DNA of 64,000 nt from Fodinibius halophilus (lineage in GTDB: Bacteria; Bacteroidota; Rhodothermia; Balneolales; Balneolaceae), in NCBI RefSeq assembly GCF_011059105.1, contig NZ_JAALLS010000010.1:62001-126000 (forward strand). The letters are read 5' to 3'. A program made the translations under genes and the position numbers. Below the pieces are notes generated by a model that searched no databases, was not told the origin of the DNA, and saw only the letters and a list, made by a program, of their open reading frames with translations. Positions 16,786 to 25,572 of this stretch are shown here, in pieces (positions within the stretch are counted from its first letter, which is position 1; each line of letters starts with the position of its first letter).

Positions 16786-18456
16786 TTATTGCGTACTAAG
16801 TTGCTCTGCAGCCTGCAGGGCTTGATATACATTGATAAGGCCATCCGATACTGAAAGGGTATGGAAAAATACTTGTTTAGCTTCCTGGGCAGGGTTTTCT
16901 TTGGGGAGAATTACTTTTTGTTGAGGGTATTTTACGACACTTTCCATCAGGACCTGCTTCACCTGTTGGGCCGTTAGTTCCGGGTAATAAGCCATGATGA
17001 GGGCCGCACTTCCGGCAACGACGGGAGAGGCCATGCTGGTGCCATCTTGCCGCTTATATTTATTGTCGGGCATGGTAGAGTAGATCGCTACACCCGGAGC
17101 AAAAATATCCACTTTTTGATCTCCATAATTACTGAAGTTGGCAATGAAATTCTCATTGGGTTTCCAAGACGTGGCCCCCACACTTAGCCAGTGAGTAGCG
17201 GCAGAGTCACCGCTGATCGACGACCCATACACATCAGTAGGGTATTTTGGTTTTTGGTCAATATTCTGTGATTCATTGCCCGCACCGTGAACCATGAGAA
17301 CACCATTTTTATCGGCATATTTTACTGCCTCATCCACAACTTCCTTATAGGGAGAATAGCTTTTGCCAAAGCTCATATTGATGATATCGGCCCCATTATC
17401 AACAGCATATCGAATAGCATTAGCAACATCTTTGTCGCGTTCATCACCATTGGGTACTGCCCGAACCCCCATAATCTTGGTATTCGCAGCTACGCCGTTA
17501 ACTCCTGTTTCATTGTCTCGTACGGCCGCAATAATACCGCCCACATGAGTGCCATGGCTCGGATCGGGGCCGGCAACATCATTATTGCCATAGTATTGCT
17601 CAGTCTTATCTTCATAATCATCACCCACAATATGTCGTGGATTGAAATCCGGATTGTAGCCATATTTTGCAAACTCATAAATCTGTTTCTTTTGATCAGC
17701 AATGAGCGTGGAATCGATATCGTGTTCAAATACATAGCTCATTACATTTTTTGCAAAATTGAGCTGACGGTTGCTAGGTTGTAGTTCTTCTACCTGTTTA
17801 TGGGTGTAATCCAGAGAGCCAAAATGGGCAACCAAAATATCGTTAGCACGTTTTTTATTCTGCTCCAGAGAAGTAATGTTACTGTATTGGCGGTACAATT
17901 TCTTTACTTCTGCTTCATAATCTGAGCGGATCTCCTGATAGTAATTGTACTGCTGGTTTTGATCCCCGGAAAGTGAGGTAGTATCAATGTTTTTAAACTG
18001 TTTGTTGAGGCGACGATAGATGCGGGTCAATTCAAAGGTATCATCGTCAACATTTTTACCATCGGGTCCGCCTACAAAATTCCATCCATGTATATCATCA
18101 ACATAGCCATTTTGGTCATCGTCTTTTTGGTTGTTGGGGATCTCGTCGGTATTTACCCATATATTATCTTTGAGATCTTCGTGATTGGTATCAACGCCTC
18201 CGTCAATAACGGCAACGACTACCTCTTTTTGTGGTTTTTTCTTTTTTAGGATGGACTGGTAAGCCTGTTTACTGCTGATGCCCCGGAATTGTGTTTGGGA
18301 TTCATCAAGGTGATGCCAGTTTTGGGGTGGTTTTTCAAGTGTAGAAAAATCTACCTTCGGTTGGGCAGGTTGCGTTTTGGTAGTCGTTGGTTCAGTAGTT
18401 GAACATCCATATAAAAGTGCAAATATGACAAGGAATATCGGACTTCGTTTGATCAT
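16786..18456 (-). CDS. Lipoprotein subtilisin-like serine protease (S8)
   Basis: The start at 18456 (MIKRSPIFLV) places the lipobox ALLYGC (C18) correctly; an upstream start would add seven residues before the signal. The subtilase triad is readable: Asp in VVVAVIDGGVDTNHEDL, His in DPSHGTHVGGIIAA and Ser in GTSMASPVVAGSAALIM, with the oxyanion Asn in MVHGAGNES. About 180 residues lie between Asp and His instead of the usual 30-40, a large charged helical insertion typical of some Bacteroidota S8 proteins. It is likely an envelope-anchored protease. It is followed upstream in the same direction by a DUF2059-like gene (12 bases) and an exported Pcm. Confidence 0.92.
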   Translation of the reverse strand: MIKRSPIFLVIFALLYGCSTTEPTTTKTQPAQPKVDFSTLEKPPQNWHHLDESQTQFRGISSKQAYQSILKKKKPQKEVVVAVIDGGVDTNHEDLKDNIWVNTDEIPNNQKDDDQNGYVDDIHGWNFVGGPDGKNVDDDTFELTRIYRRLNKQFKNIDTTSLSGDQNQQYNYYQEIRSDYEAEVKKLYRQYSNITSLEQNKKRANDILVAHFGSLDYTHKQVEELQPSNRQLNFAKNVMSYVFEHDIDSTLIADQKKQIYEFAKYGYNPDFNPRHIVGDDYEDKTEQYYGNNDVAGPDPSHGTHVGGIIAAVRDNETGVNGVAANTKIMGVRAVPNGDERDKDVANAIRYAVDNGADIINMSFGKSYSPYKEVVDEAVKYADKNGVLMVHGAGNESQNIDQKPKYPTDVYGSSISGDSAATHWLSVGATSWKPNENFIANFSNYGDQKVDIFAPGVAIYSTMPDNKYKRQDGTSMASPVVAGSAALIMAYYPELTAQQVKQVLMESVVKYPQQKVILPKENPAQEAKQVFFHTLSVSDGLINVYQALQAAEQLSTQ

Positions 18457-18488
18457 GAGTATATAGCTATAGGTCAAATTTTGGTGGG

Positions 18489-19307
18489 CTAATCATTTTG
18501 TATCGATTCTAAAAAACGATCAGCTGCTGCCTGGTAAGCCGAATAAAGCGCCGCTGATTTGGTATTTCTTAACCATTCGCCGGCATCGGTATTATAAAAA
18601 GAGGAAAAAGTGCTAAGCTTTTCATTTTTAATTCCGTAATAAGTGACCAGGAATTGGGTTTGCACCTCTTTATCCATATTGGTTCGGAGTTGATTCTTAT
18701 AATTGGCAATTATGGCTTCTCTTTGATTCTGCTTAAAAGTGCGTCTTTTACTGAGCGCATTAAATGCCTTTAAAAAAGTGCGCATAAGTATTATTTTGGA
18801 TTTTAGTTTTACTTCACGAACGCCCATTTTCTTGGCTAACGTATTGACAAGCGTAATCCGTTCTTGAGAGGGAGGGGTTTTCTCAAGCTCATATCTGCGT
18901 ACCACCCGCTTGCGAATGCCCTGAAGGGTGTAGTAGTCTTCTTCGGCACTAAGAATTCTTTGGCTTGTCTCTTGGTTTATCCATTGTAAGGTGGAATCTG
19001 AATATTGGGTATTAAGCTGATCCTGGAACGTACGGTGAGCGTCGGTAAGCAGGAACTGTTTGGTAAAGGCTTTTTTGTAGTGTTCCAGCATCTGTTTGTT
19101 TAGTGATTGGGATAACCCAAATGGATTTTGTGAAAGCAGCTCTTGCATCTCCTCTGATATTTCAAAAAGCTGTCGTTCCAGGTGAATGGCCTCAAAAATA
19201 TCATCACCTTTTGCAGGAGTATTAGCTGGTTTTATATTTTGCGAAGAAAGAGAAAACGGCAGTAGGGTAAATCCCAAGAAAAGTAAAGCACGATAAAACA
19301 GTGTCAT
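18489..19307 (-). CDS. Exported DUF2059-like protein
   Basis: The 272-residue product has a signal peptide (ALLFLGFTLLPFSLSSQN) and an all-helical mature part. Near the end, LSTFSSFYNTDAGEWLRN resembles the DUF2059 block (FYNT..G). Family function is unknown. It lies between the subtilase and the isoaspartyl methyltransferase on one strand, a neighbourhood that looks like envelope protein quality control. Confidence 0.7.
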   Translation of the reverse strand: MTLFYRALLFLGFTLLPFSLSSQNIKPANTPAKGDDIFEAIHLERQLFEISEEMQELLSQNPFGLSQSLNKQMLEHYKKAFTKQFLLTDAHRTFQDQLNTQYSDSTLQWINQETSQRILSAEEDYYTLQGIRKRVVRRYELEKTPPSQERITLVNTLAKKMGVREVKLKSKIILMRTFLKAFNALSKRRTFKQNQREAIIANYKNQLRTNMDKEVQTQFLVTYYGIKNEKLSTFSSFYNTDAGEWLRNTKSAALYSAYQAAADRFLESIQND

Positions 19308-19356
19308 GATGAAATTATATTATTAATAATAAGGCTTCCGGATAGCACCAAAGTAA

Positions 19357-20157
19357 TTAATTTTTTTGGACTTTGCCCGTCATCGGCACAAAGCGAACCG
19401 GAAGCTTCTTGTGACGTGTGATCGTTCCATCTGCTGATTTTGTAACTTTGGTGAGATACTGGGTTTCACCGGTTTTGCCCACAGGAGCAATAAGAATGCC
19501 ATTTGGGGCAAGTTGATCAAGTAGTGGCTGGGGAATATGCTCTGGGGCGGCCGTTAAAATGATCCGATCGAAAGGGGCATGTTCAGGCCAGCCTTTATAG
19601 CCATCTCCAATTTTTGTTTTTATAGTATGGTAGCCCAATTTTTTGAATCGTGAAACAGCTTGCTTGCCTAAGGGTTCAACAATTTCGATGGTATAAATAT
19701 AGGGTGTTATTTCGGATAGTACCGCTGCCTGGTAACCACTGCCGGTGCCTATTTCCAGTACTTTATCACCTGTATTCACGTCTAATAGTTGGGTCATATA
19801 ACCCACAATGTAAGGCTGCGAAATTGTTTGTTCATGACCGATGGGAAGGGGGCGATTTTGATAAGCATATTGCCGGTACTGTTGGGGGATAAAAAGATGT
19901 CGTGGTACATGCCGCATCGCATCTAATACCGCCGGATCGGAAACTCCCTGTTTCTTCACTCCTTCTTTTATTAAAGAGTGTCGCTCATTTTGACGATCCG
20001 AAAATCGAGGTCGTTGCCAGCTAAGAGAATCGTGAACAACAGTATCTGCATGCAATGGCATGATCAGAGTGTCAGTTATGGCGTTAACCTCTTGACTGCA
20101 AAAGCATAATATGCTGTAAATAATGGCTGTAAAAAGACTGATACGAAGCTTCATCAT
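19357..20157 (-). CDS. pcm: Exported protein-L-isoaspartate O-methyltransferase
   Basis: The 266-residue protein has an N-terminal signal sequence (LRISLFTAIIYSILCFCSQEVNA) ahead of a full PCMT domain: MRHVPRHLFIP, YQNRPLPIGHEQTISQPYIV, VLEIGTGSGYQAAVLSEI (SAM loop) and FDRIILTAAPEHIP. The enzyme methylates isoaspartyl residues to start their repair. Export implies action on periplasmic proteins, although SAM supply there is a puzzle; periplasmic Pcm forms are known in Gram-negatives. Two Met codons are adjacent at the start. Confidence 0.93.
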   Translation of the reverse strand: MMKLRISLFTAIIYSILCFCSQEVNAITDTLIMPLHADTVVHDSLSWQRPRFSDRQNERHSLIKEGVKKQGVSDPAVLDAMRHVPRHLFIPQQYRQYAYQNRPLPIGHEQTISQPYIVGYMTQLLDVNTGDKVLEIGTGSGYQAAVLSEITPYIYTIEIVEPLGKQAVSRFKKLGYHTIKTKIGDGYKGWPEHAPFDRIILTAAPEHIPQPLLDQLAPNGILIAPVGKTGETQYLTKVTKSADGTITRHKKLPVRFVPMTGKVQKN

Positions 20158-20227
20158 AGCTCATCCCTGTTTAGGTTACTATTTAAAACAAATTCTGTGG
20201 TATCCTTAGTTCATATAACATATTAAT

Positions 20228-20256
20228 TTGCCTTTCCGCTTTCCATCAGCTAAACT
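20228..20256 (+). promoter_or_regulatory. Promoter-like element A, repeated at 22356
   Basis: TTGCCT, exactly 17 bases, then TAAACT reads as a sigma-70-type -35/-10 pair pointing at the sensor gene. The spacer TTCCGCTTTCCATCAGC is nearly the same as that of the element at 22356, which is not expected of unrelated promoters and suggests a shared operator. The following 205-base leader also holds an AGGAGTT...AACTCCT stem (about 20336-20371). I see no gene in 20158-20467. Confidence 0.55.
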
Positions 20257-20467
20257 AGAATCGGAGTAACTAAGAGATAGCACGGCACGGGTTATAGGTT
20301 TTTGCTGAATTACGACTGTTTTTTAAAGGAGTTATTGAACATACAATTAGTTGATTCATAGTAAAACTCCTGTTGAGAGGGAAAAAGCCCCGAAAAAAGA
20401 CTATTACTTGTTAAGGTTATTATTCGGGTATTCGTATAAAGTCCAATAAAAAATAAGTGCAATAGGG

Positions 20468-22072
20468 ATGGGAAATCAATTAGGGACTGAAGATTCAACG
20501 AGTCAAAGGGGACACTGGCGACCACTTCCTTGGGGGTATTTACTTGAACGGTATGGGCTTTTCAGCAAGAGGGCAGGGCTTCTGTTTTTAGGTTGGATTC
20601 TACTCTTTGCAATCAGCTTTTTATCGGTAATCTATTGGATACCTAACGATTGGTCCTCATTAACAACATCTCGAAAAGCGATCTCCTTATTTTTGTTGTT
20701 CTATCCTCCATTGATGATTTGTAACTTTTTACTTTTTTGGTTGGGATTTGAATGGGGGTTTATCCCGGCTTATTTATCTACCTTTATGTTGGCATTGGCC
20801 TCTGATATGCCTGTGCAGTGGGCTATCCTATTTGGGATTGCTGTAGTTCTTGGAATGGCCATTTTTTCTTTGGTTTATTACAGTACTCGTTTCAGGTATA
20901 CATTACGTAGTCTCAGTGATCTGGCATTTTTCGTAGGGGTGGCTCTTGTCGCCTCTATGGCTTCATCGTTAGGATCATTAATTTGGAGCCATGTGCAGGC
21001 ATTAACCATTGAGCAAACCCTAATTGCGTGGCAAAGCTGGTGGACAGGAGCCTTTCTGCAGATAGTCTTTATTAATGCCCCTATTTTATTTCTTGTGGGT
21101 AATCGGGCTGAAAAGCTAAAGGATGCTTTTTTTGAGGTGCCGGAACGTCCTGATGTATCACTGGGATGGGTTTATACCTCCATCATAACTGTGGTAACAG
21201 TATTAGGGGTTTTTATTTTATCGGCAGAAAAGCTTGGGGCCTTACGTATTCAAGAAGCACTAAGAACAACAGAATCTTCTTTGGGCAGTGAAATTATTAG
21301 TGCTACGCAGACCTTTGAAATGACTGCATGGATCTCTATTACCATTCTGTTAGCAGCAGGACTGGCGGGTATCCGACTGGTCGAAAGCTGGAATAAAACC
21401 CTCAAAGAACAGATAAGGATAAAACGAGCGCTAATAGCTGAAATCCATGACCGCGTAAAAAATAACATGCAGTTGGTCTCTGGTTTGCTTGAGCTCCAAA
21501 TGCATAATACCCAAAATGTTTTTGTGGAAAGAGAACTTCGAAAAAGTCATTCCCGTATATATTCAATGGGGAAAGTGCATGAACAAACGTACCAGCATGA
21601 AGAAGCAGCTGATGTCAAAATCGATGTGTATGTCAACAGTCTGGTAAAACAGGTGGAAGTGAATTTTGGGGACGATCAAAATATTAATTTTGAATTGAAT
21701 TGTGTGCCCATAAAGCTGACTATCAACCAAGCAGTAACCTTTGGGTTACTTTTAAATGAGATACTCACTTTTATTTGTAGGCAAAAGAAAAGTCTTAAAG
21801 ATCAATCCCGGGTGGTAACAATAGGTATTCAAGAAGTAGGGGATGTTATTAGAACAAAGTTTGAGGGTATTGTTGCTCCTTTTGATTTTGACCATCCTGA
21901 TGATGAGCTGGATGTAACCCTTATTAATAAGCTTAGTCGTCAATTAAATACAACCTTATCCAAAGAACAAAACTCCGAGAAAGAGATCACACTGGAATTC
22001 TCATTTGAAAAGAAACCAACATCATCCTTTATGGAGACATGGATACCCAAGAAAGCTATTGTTAATTCATAA
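20468..22072 (+). CDS. Membrane histidine-kinase-like sensor (MASE1-like plus HisKA_2) with degenerate ATPase
   Basis: The 534-residue protein has about eight membrane helices in residues 35-305, a MASE1-like sensor. A HisKA_2 phosphoacceptor helix follows, with the conserved sequence LIAEIHDRVKNNMQLVSGLLELQ (His327). The C-terminal HATPase region is weak: the N-box reads LLLNEILTFICRQ, with Phe435 where the second Asn belongs, and no DxGxG motif is found (DVIRTKFEGIVAPF at that place). It may accept but not make phosphate, or act as a signalling partner. No response regulator is adjacent. The ATG follows AATAGGG. Confidence 0.8.
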   Translation: MGNQLGTEDSTSQRGHWRPLPWGYLLERYGLFSKRAGLLFLGWILLFAISFLSVIYWIPNDWSSLTTSRKAISLFLLFYPPLMICNFLLFWLGFEWGFIPAYLSTFMLALASDMPVQWAILFGIAVVLGMAIFSLVYYSTRFRYTLRSLSDLAFFVGVALVASMASSLGSLIWSHVQALTIEQTLIAWQSWWTGAFLQIVFINAPILFLVGNRAEKLKDAFFEVPERPDVSLGWVYTSIITVVTVLGVFILSAEKLGALRIQEALRTTESSLGSEIISATQTFEMTAWISITILLAAGLAGIRLVESWNKTLKEQIRIKRALIAEIHDRVKNNMQLVSGLLELQMHNTQNVFVERELRKSHSRIYSMGKVHEQTYQHEEAADVKIDVYVNSLVKQVEVNFGDDQNINFELNCVPIKLTINQAVTFGLLLNEILTFICRQKKSLKDQSRVVTIGIQEVGDVIRTKFEGIVAPFDFDHPDDELDVTLINKLSRQLNTTLSKEQNSEKEITLEFSFEKKPTSSFMETWIPKKAIVNS

Positions 22073-22121
22073 TTGGTATTGATCTGCGAGAGATATACAT
22101 GTCGATGGTATTGATATAACG

Positions 22122-22319
22122 GTGGTATGGATATGCAATACACAAAACGGCTTTTATAAAGTGAATATTCGGAATATTGTCATCAGAATATTTCCGGGAT
22201 TGACCCTCTCAGAGTTTACGTCACTGATAAATCCGATCAATATTGGGGAGGTCATAGTGCTATCAAAGAGGTATTACTTTTTTAGGGAAAAACCGGATAT
22301 GATTTACTTTTTTAAATAA
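22122..22319 (+). CDS. Possible small protein or gene remnant
   Basis: In the 350-base gap between the sensor and the synthetase, a frame reads ICNTQNGFYKVNIRNIVIRI then FPGLTLSEFTSLINPI. It resembles small bacterial proteins with a short beta-hairpin and a helix. The best start is GTG without a ribosome site, and the frame stays open upstream to 22083 without ATG. It may be a decayed gene. Nothing else is seen in this gap except the promoter-like element near its end. Confidence 0.25.
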   Translation: MVWICNTQNGFYKVNIRNIVIRIFPGLTLSEFTSLINPINIGEVIVLSKRYYFFREKPDMIYFFK

Positions 22320-22355
22320 ATCTAATGCTAATCTTAGATCAAACAGAATATGTAT

Positions 22356-22384
22356 TTGCCTTTCCGCTATCCATAAACTAAAAT
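22356..22384 (+). promoter_or_regulatory. Promoter-like element B, repeated at 20228
   Basis: TTGCCT, 17 bases, TAAAAT, with spacer TTCCGCTATCCATAAAC. This lies 38 bases ahead of the acyl-CoA synthetase start. It matches the element at 20228 in -35, spacing and most of the spacer. Confidence 0.6.
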
Positions 22385-22421
22385 TGGACACAAGTTAACG
22401 GGGAAAAAATAATACTGACTA

Positions 22422-24080
22422 ATGGATTTTAAAGAGCTTCAGCAAAAGATTGATCATGCAAGAACCCTTACAGATGAACTGCCACCGCTGCCATACACAG
22501 ATTTTAAAGCACTGATAAAAGCGCGTTCTGAGGATCAACGTAGTTATATTACTTATATTGATGAGGATGACAATCGCACTGAAGTGAGTTATGCTGATTT
22601 TTGTAAGCAGGTAAAAGATTGCGCCCGTTTTTTGCAGGGGCGGGGGCTTAGGCAAGGAGACCGTGTGGCCACTATATCACATAATCATTGGCACACCAAT
22701 ATCCAATACTTTGCTTCCTGGTTACTGGGGTTGGTTGTAGTACCTATTAATTTGGGCGAAGATGATGAACGTATCGCTTATATCCTTGAAAATGGCGATG
22801 TAGAACTTGCTTTTATTAGAACAGAGTACCGAGAGCGTTTCCGGAATATTCTTGATACATATAAAGATAAACTTAAAAATATTGAGTGGATTGTCTGCGA
22901 AGGAGAGGTAGATAACTTCACGAAAGAAGATGGAGCATTAAACCTGCCTGAAGATCCGCTGACAGAGTCCGAAGCCCTCATTGTGTTTACCTCAGGGACT
23001 ACCGGAGCTCCCAAAGCAGTGATGTTAAGTCAACGGAATTTATTGGAAGATGCGCGCAGCATTTCCAATTGGCACGGTATCGATGAAAATACACGTATGA
23101 TGTGTGTGCTTCCCATTCACCACGTAAATGGTACAGTGGTTACGCTTATTACCCCTTTTTATGCAGGGGGATCTACGGTATTGAATAAGCGATTTCGTAC
23201 GAGCAGGTATTTCGAACTGATTGCTGCAGAGAATGTGCATATCGTAAGTATGGTACCTACCCTGTTACAATATCTGAATAGTTACTATGAAGACAGAGAA
23301 CGTCCGGAAATACCTACGCTTCGACATGTTATCTGTGGGGCAGGTCCGTTAACGGTAAAAGTTGCTGAAACCTTTGAAGAGCAACTTGGAGTACCTATCA
23401 TTCATGGCTATGGATTGTCAGAAACAACCTGCTACTCCTGTTTTGTTCCTACCGATATCGATGAAGAGGAACACAAAAAGTGGAGAAGTGATTATGGGTA
23501 TCCCAGTATTGGAGTGCCTGTTCCTGCAAATGAAATGGCCATTCATGATGAAGATGGAAATGCACTTGAAGAGAATGAACGGGGCGAAATTGTAATCCGT
23601 GGGGTCAATGTGATGATTAAGTACTACAATAATAAAGAGGCCAACGAGAAGACTTTTAAAAATGGGTGGTTCCGAAGCGGAGATGAAGGGTTTTATATTA
23701 AGGATGATGACGGGCGCCCATATTTCTTTATTACCGGCCGGCTAAAAGAGCTTATTATTCGTGGTGGAGTAAACTTGGCACCCCTGGAGATTGATGAGGT
23801 TATCAATAAAGCACCGGGTGTTAAAGCAGGTATTGCTGTTGGGTTTGAAAACGACTGGTATGGCGAAGAAGTAGGGGCTTTTGTTCAGCTAGAAGAGGGG
23901 GCAGCAGAAGATAAAGAGGCTATTTTAAATTACTGCAGAGAGAAACTGCCTTTTAGTAAGGCTCCGAAAGTAGTAGTGTTTGGTGATGATATTCCGGTTA
24001 CTTCAACAGGAAAGTATCAACGACGAAAAGTGACTCACCATTTTGAGGAGTGGAAGGAGGTACAATTCCGAGAAGACTAG
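22422..24080 (+). CDS. AMP-dependent acyl-CoA synthetase/ligase
   Basis: The 552-residue ANL-superfamily enzyme activates a carboxylic acid with ATP and CoA. The P-loop is IVFTSGTTGAPKAVMLS, A5 is GYGLSETT, A7 is WFRSGDEGFY, A8 is ITGRLKELIIRGGVNLAPLE and the catalytic Lys is in TSTGKYQRRKV. The substrate cannot be read from sequence; with fatty-acid genes downstream, a medium- or long-chain acid is likely. It has its own promoter-like element. Confidence 0.9.
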   Translation: MDFKELQQKIDHARTLTDELPPLPYTDFKALIKARSEDQRSYITYIDEDDNRTEVSYADFCKQVKDCARFLQGRGLRQGDRVATISHNHWHTNIQYFASWLLGLVVVPINLGEDDERIAYILENGDVELAFIRTEYRERFRNILDTYKDKLKNIEWIVCEGEVDNFTKEDGALNLPEDPLTESEALIVFTSGTTGAPKAVMLSQRNLLEDARSISNWHGIDENTRMMCVLPIHHVNGTVVTLITPFYAGGSTVLNKRFRTSRYFELIAAENVHIVSMVPTLLQYLNSYYEDRERPEIPTLRHVICGAGPLTVKVAETFEEQLGVPIIHGYGLSETTCYSCFVPTDIDEEEHKKWRSDYGYPSIGVPVPANEMAIHDEDGNALEENERGEIVIRGVNVMIKYYNNKEANEKTFKNGWFRSGDEGFYIKDDDGRPYFFITGRLKELIIRGGVNLAPLEIDEVINKAPGVKAGIAVGFENDWYGEEVGAFVQLEEGAAEDKEAILNYCREKLPFSKAPKVVVFGDDIPVTSTGKYQRRKVTHHFEEWKEVQFRED

Positions 24081-24212
24081 GGAGCAATGAGCGCTTTAGA
24101 TTTCGTTTTTAGTACCGATAAATATAATAAAGATCTAAATGTTCGTTATCTAACAAACGTATGTAAAGGCGATTATCTATATTTCGGCTAACTAAAATTA
24201 TTGGAGGTTTCT

Positions 24213-24929
24213 ATGAGTAATTCATTGAATCTCGACTTTTTTACTCATGTTCAATCGGATTTTGAATCAGCACAGTACAAAGTGTTGGCTGGGCTAAAGG
24301 AAATATCTGAGGATTTTCAGAAAAATAAAATATATCCTCATCTGAGTCACCTGGTGGACCTGTATACCAAGTTGGATGATATTTTAAAACGACTACGGGA
24401 TCTACGTGATGAATTTCCGAAACGAATCAAAAAGATCGACTTCGTAAACCAAGAGATTGAGCATGAAGTCGTCTTTGTTCAGGGATCGGATCTCGCAAAA
24501 GTAGAAGATCTTATTGAGTGGGCGCTGCCATATATTAAAGCCAAAATTGAAGAGGGGAAAACGATCTACGAATTTGTGAACGAAGAGATAGAGATCGAAG
24601 AGGTGGGGATTGTTCCCAATTATACGGATGAGGGATATTTTTTCGTCCCCGACAATGAAGAGTCAAAATTGATTCTTTTTGAGTATGAAGTTACGGTATT
24701 TGAAAGTGCCAAAGATAATTACCGTTCGTTAAAAACAGCTTTTATGAAAGCGTTGGGGCAAGGTAAGGCACAGTTATCACCAAATGCCATAAAGCTGGAT
24801 CTGATTAGCAATAATAAAAAATTGCCCAATCCGGCGACTTATGCCTTCAACACCGATCTGAGTCTTCCTTTTAATGAGACGATTTTTCCGGTTACCAAGC
24901 GTAAACTGTTACGACAGTTGTTTGAGTAA
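24213..24929 (+). CDS. Conserved-looking hypothetical protein
   Basis: TTGGAGG precedes the ATG at 24213, giving 238 residues (MSNSLNLDFFTHVQSDFES). The N-terminal half is helical and charged (LAGLKEISEDFQKNKIYPHL; DDILKRLRDLRDEFPKRIKK). The middle is acidic and beta-rich (EIEIEEVGIVPNYTDEGYFF), and the end is a basic PVTKRKLLRQLFE. No signal peptide or membrane segment. I recognise no family. An S23-type repeat cassette starts 2 bases after its stop. Confidence 0.75.
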   Translation: MSNSLNLDFFTHVQSDFESAQYKVLAGLKEISEDFQKNKIYPHLSHLVDLYTKLDDILKRLRDLRDEFPKRIKKIDFVNQEIEHEVVFVQGSDLAKVEDLIEWALPYIKAKIEEGKTIYEFVNEEIEIEEVGIVPNYTDEGYFFVPDNEESKLILFEYEVTVFESAKDNYRSLKTAFMKALGQGKAQLSPNAIKLDLISNNKKLPNPATYAFNTDLSLPFNETIFPVTKRKLLRQLFE

Positions 24930-24930
24930 T

Positions 24931-25572
24931 CTAGGGAGTAATGAGATGTGAGATTGTGAGATTTGAGACTATACGTAATGAGAGAAAAATTTATCAAAGA
25001 TAGTTTGTAAGGAATGTGTGTTTACACAGTCATACTAATAAGTAATAATTAAGACTGTTGTTTACTTATGCACAAATACAAAGATCTTGATATTTGGAAG
25101 AGAGCTGTTTCACTTGCAACTGATATATATAAAGCTACCTCCAATTTCCCTAGTGAAGAAAAATACGGTTTGGTCTCACAACTTAGAAGATGCGTAGTTT
25201 CAATAGGATCCAATATCGCTGAAGGCTCCGGACGTAATACCGATAAAGATTTCAACCGGTTTCTAAGTATTGCTTATGGTTCAACATGTGAGCTTGAAAC
25301 TCAGTTGATAGTTGCAACAAATCTAAAGCTATTACCTCTTGAAGAAAGCAAAAAGCTTCAACAAGAGGTAATAGAACTTCAAAAAATGATATTTACCTTC
25401 TCAAAAAGATTAAAACAACGTTAATAGGAAACCAGCTCTACGTTATATTTCTATCTCTCACATCTCTTTGACTCATAATCTCAATACTCATATCTCCCTA
25501 CTCACCATCCCACATCTCATAATCTCATAATCTCAAATCTCCTAGTCTCATATCTCCCAGTCTCACATCTCA
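24931..25572. repeat. S23 cassette 1: inverted GAGAT/TGAGA repeat arms around a four-helix-bundle gene
   Basis: The left arm (24931-24984) and right arm (about 25452-25572) are built from loosely periodic words of the form GAGATnTGAGA, in opposite orientation. TGAGATGTGAGA at 24942-24953 is perfectly complementary to TCTCACATCTCA at 25561-25572. The left arm starts 2 bases after a stop codon, and the right arm supplies the last codons and stop (GAG ATG TGA) of the convergent thioesterase gene. Transcribed as one RNA, the arms would fold into a long imperfect stem with the S23 gene in the loop. Confidence 0.7.
25068..25424 (+). CDS. Four-helix-bundle protein (S23/IVP family), copy 1
   Basis: The 118-residue protein has the family signature throughout: YKDLDIWKRAVSLATDIYKA, YGLVSQLRRCVVSIGSNIAE, GSGR, then FLSIAYGSTCELETQLIVA. 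Related proteins are encoded in 23S rRNA intervening sequences and as Avd of diversity-generating retroelements, where the small basic bundle binds nucleic acid. No rRNA or reverse transcriptase is nearby. It is about 45% identical by eye to copy 2 at 30464. It lies inside inverted repeat arms, which suggests it moves or works together with them. Confidence 0.93.
   Translation: MHKYKDLDIWKRAVSLATDIYKATSNFPSEEKYGLVSQLRRCVVSIGSNIAEGSGRNTDKDFNRFLSIAYGSTCELETQLIVATNLKLLPLEESKKLQQEVIELQKMIFTFSKRLKQR

Noticed and set aside
17287-17784. Plus-strand ORF inside the subtilase gene
   Set aside because: Antisense shadow of a clear S8 protease with an intact triad.
20310-20525. Antisense 71-codon ORF over the sensor leader
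   Set aside because: No ribosome site, low-complexity content, overlaps the plus-strand promoter element and start.
25068-25424. 23S rRNA intervening sequence
   Set aside because: No rRNA sequence flanks either S23 gene.
24931-25572. CRISPR-like array from the repeated GAGAT words
   Set aside because: The repeats are irregular, 7-12 bases, without fixed spacers, and are inverted around a gene; no Cas gene is present.
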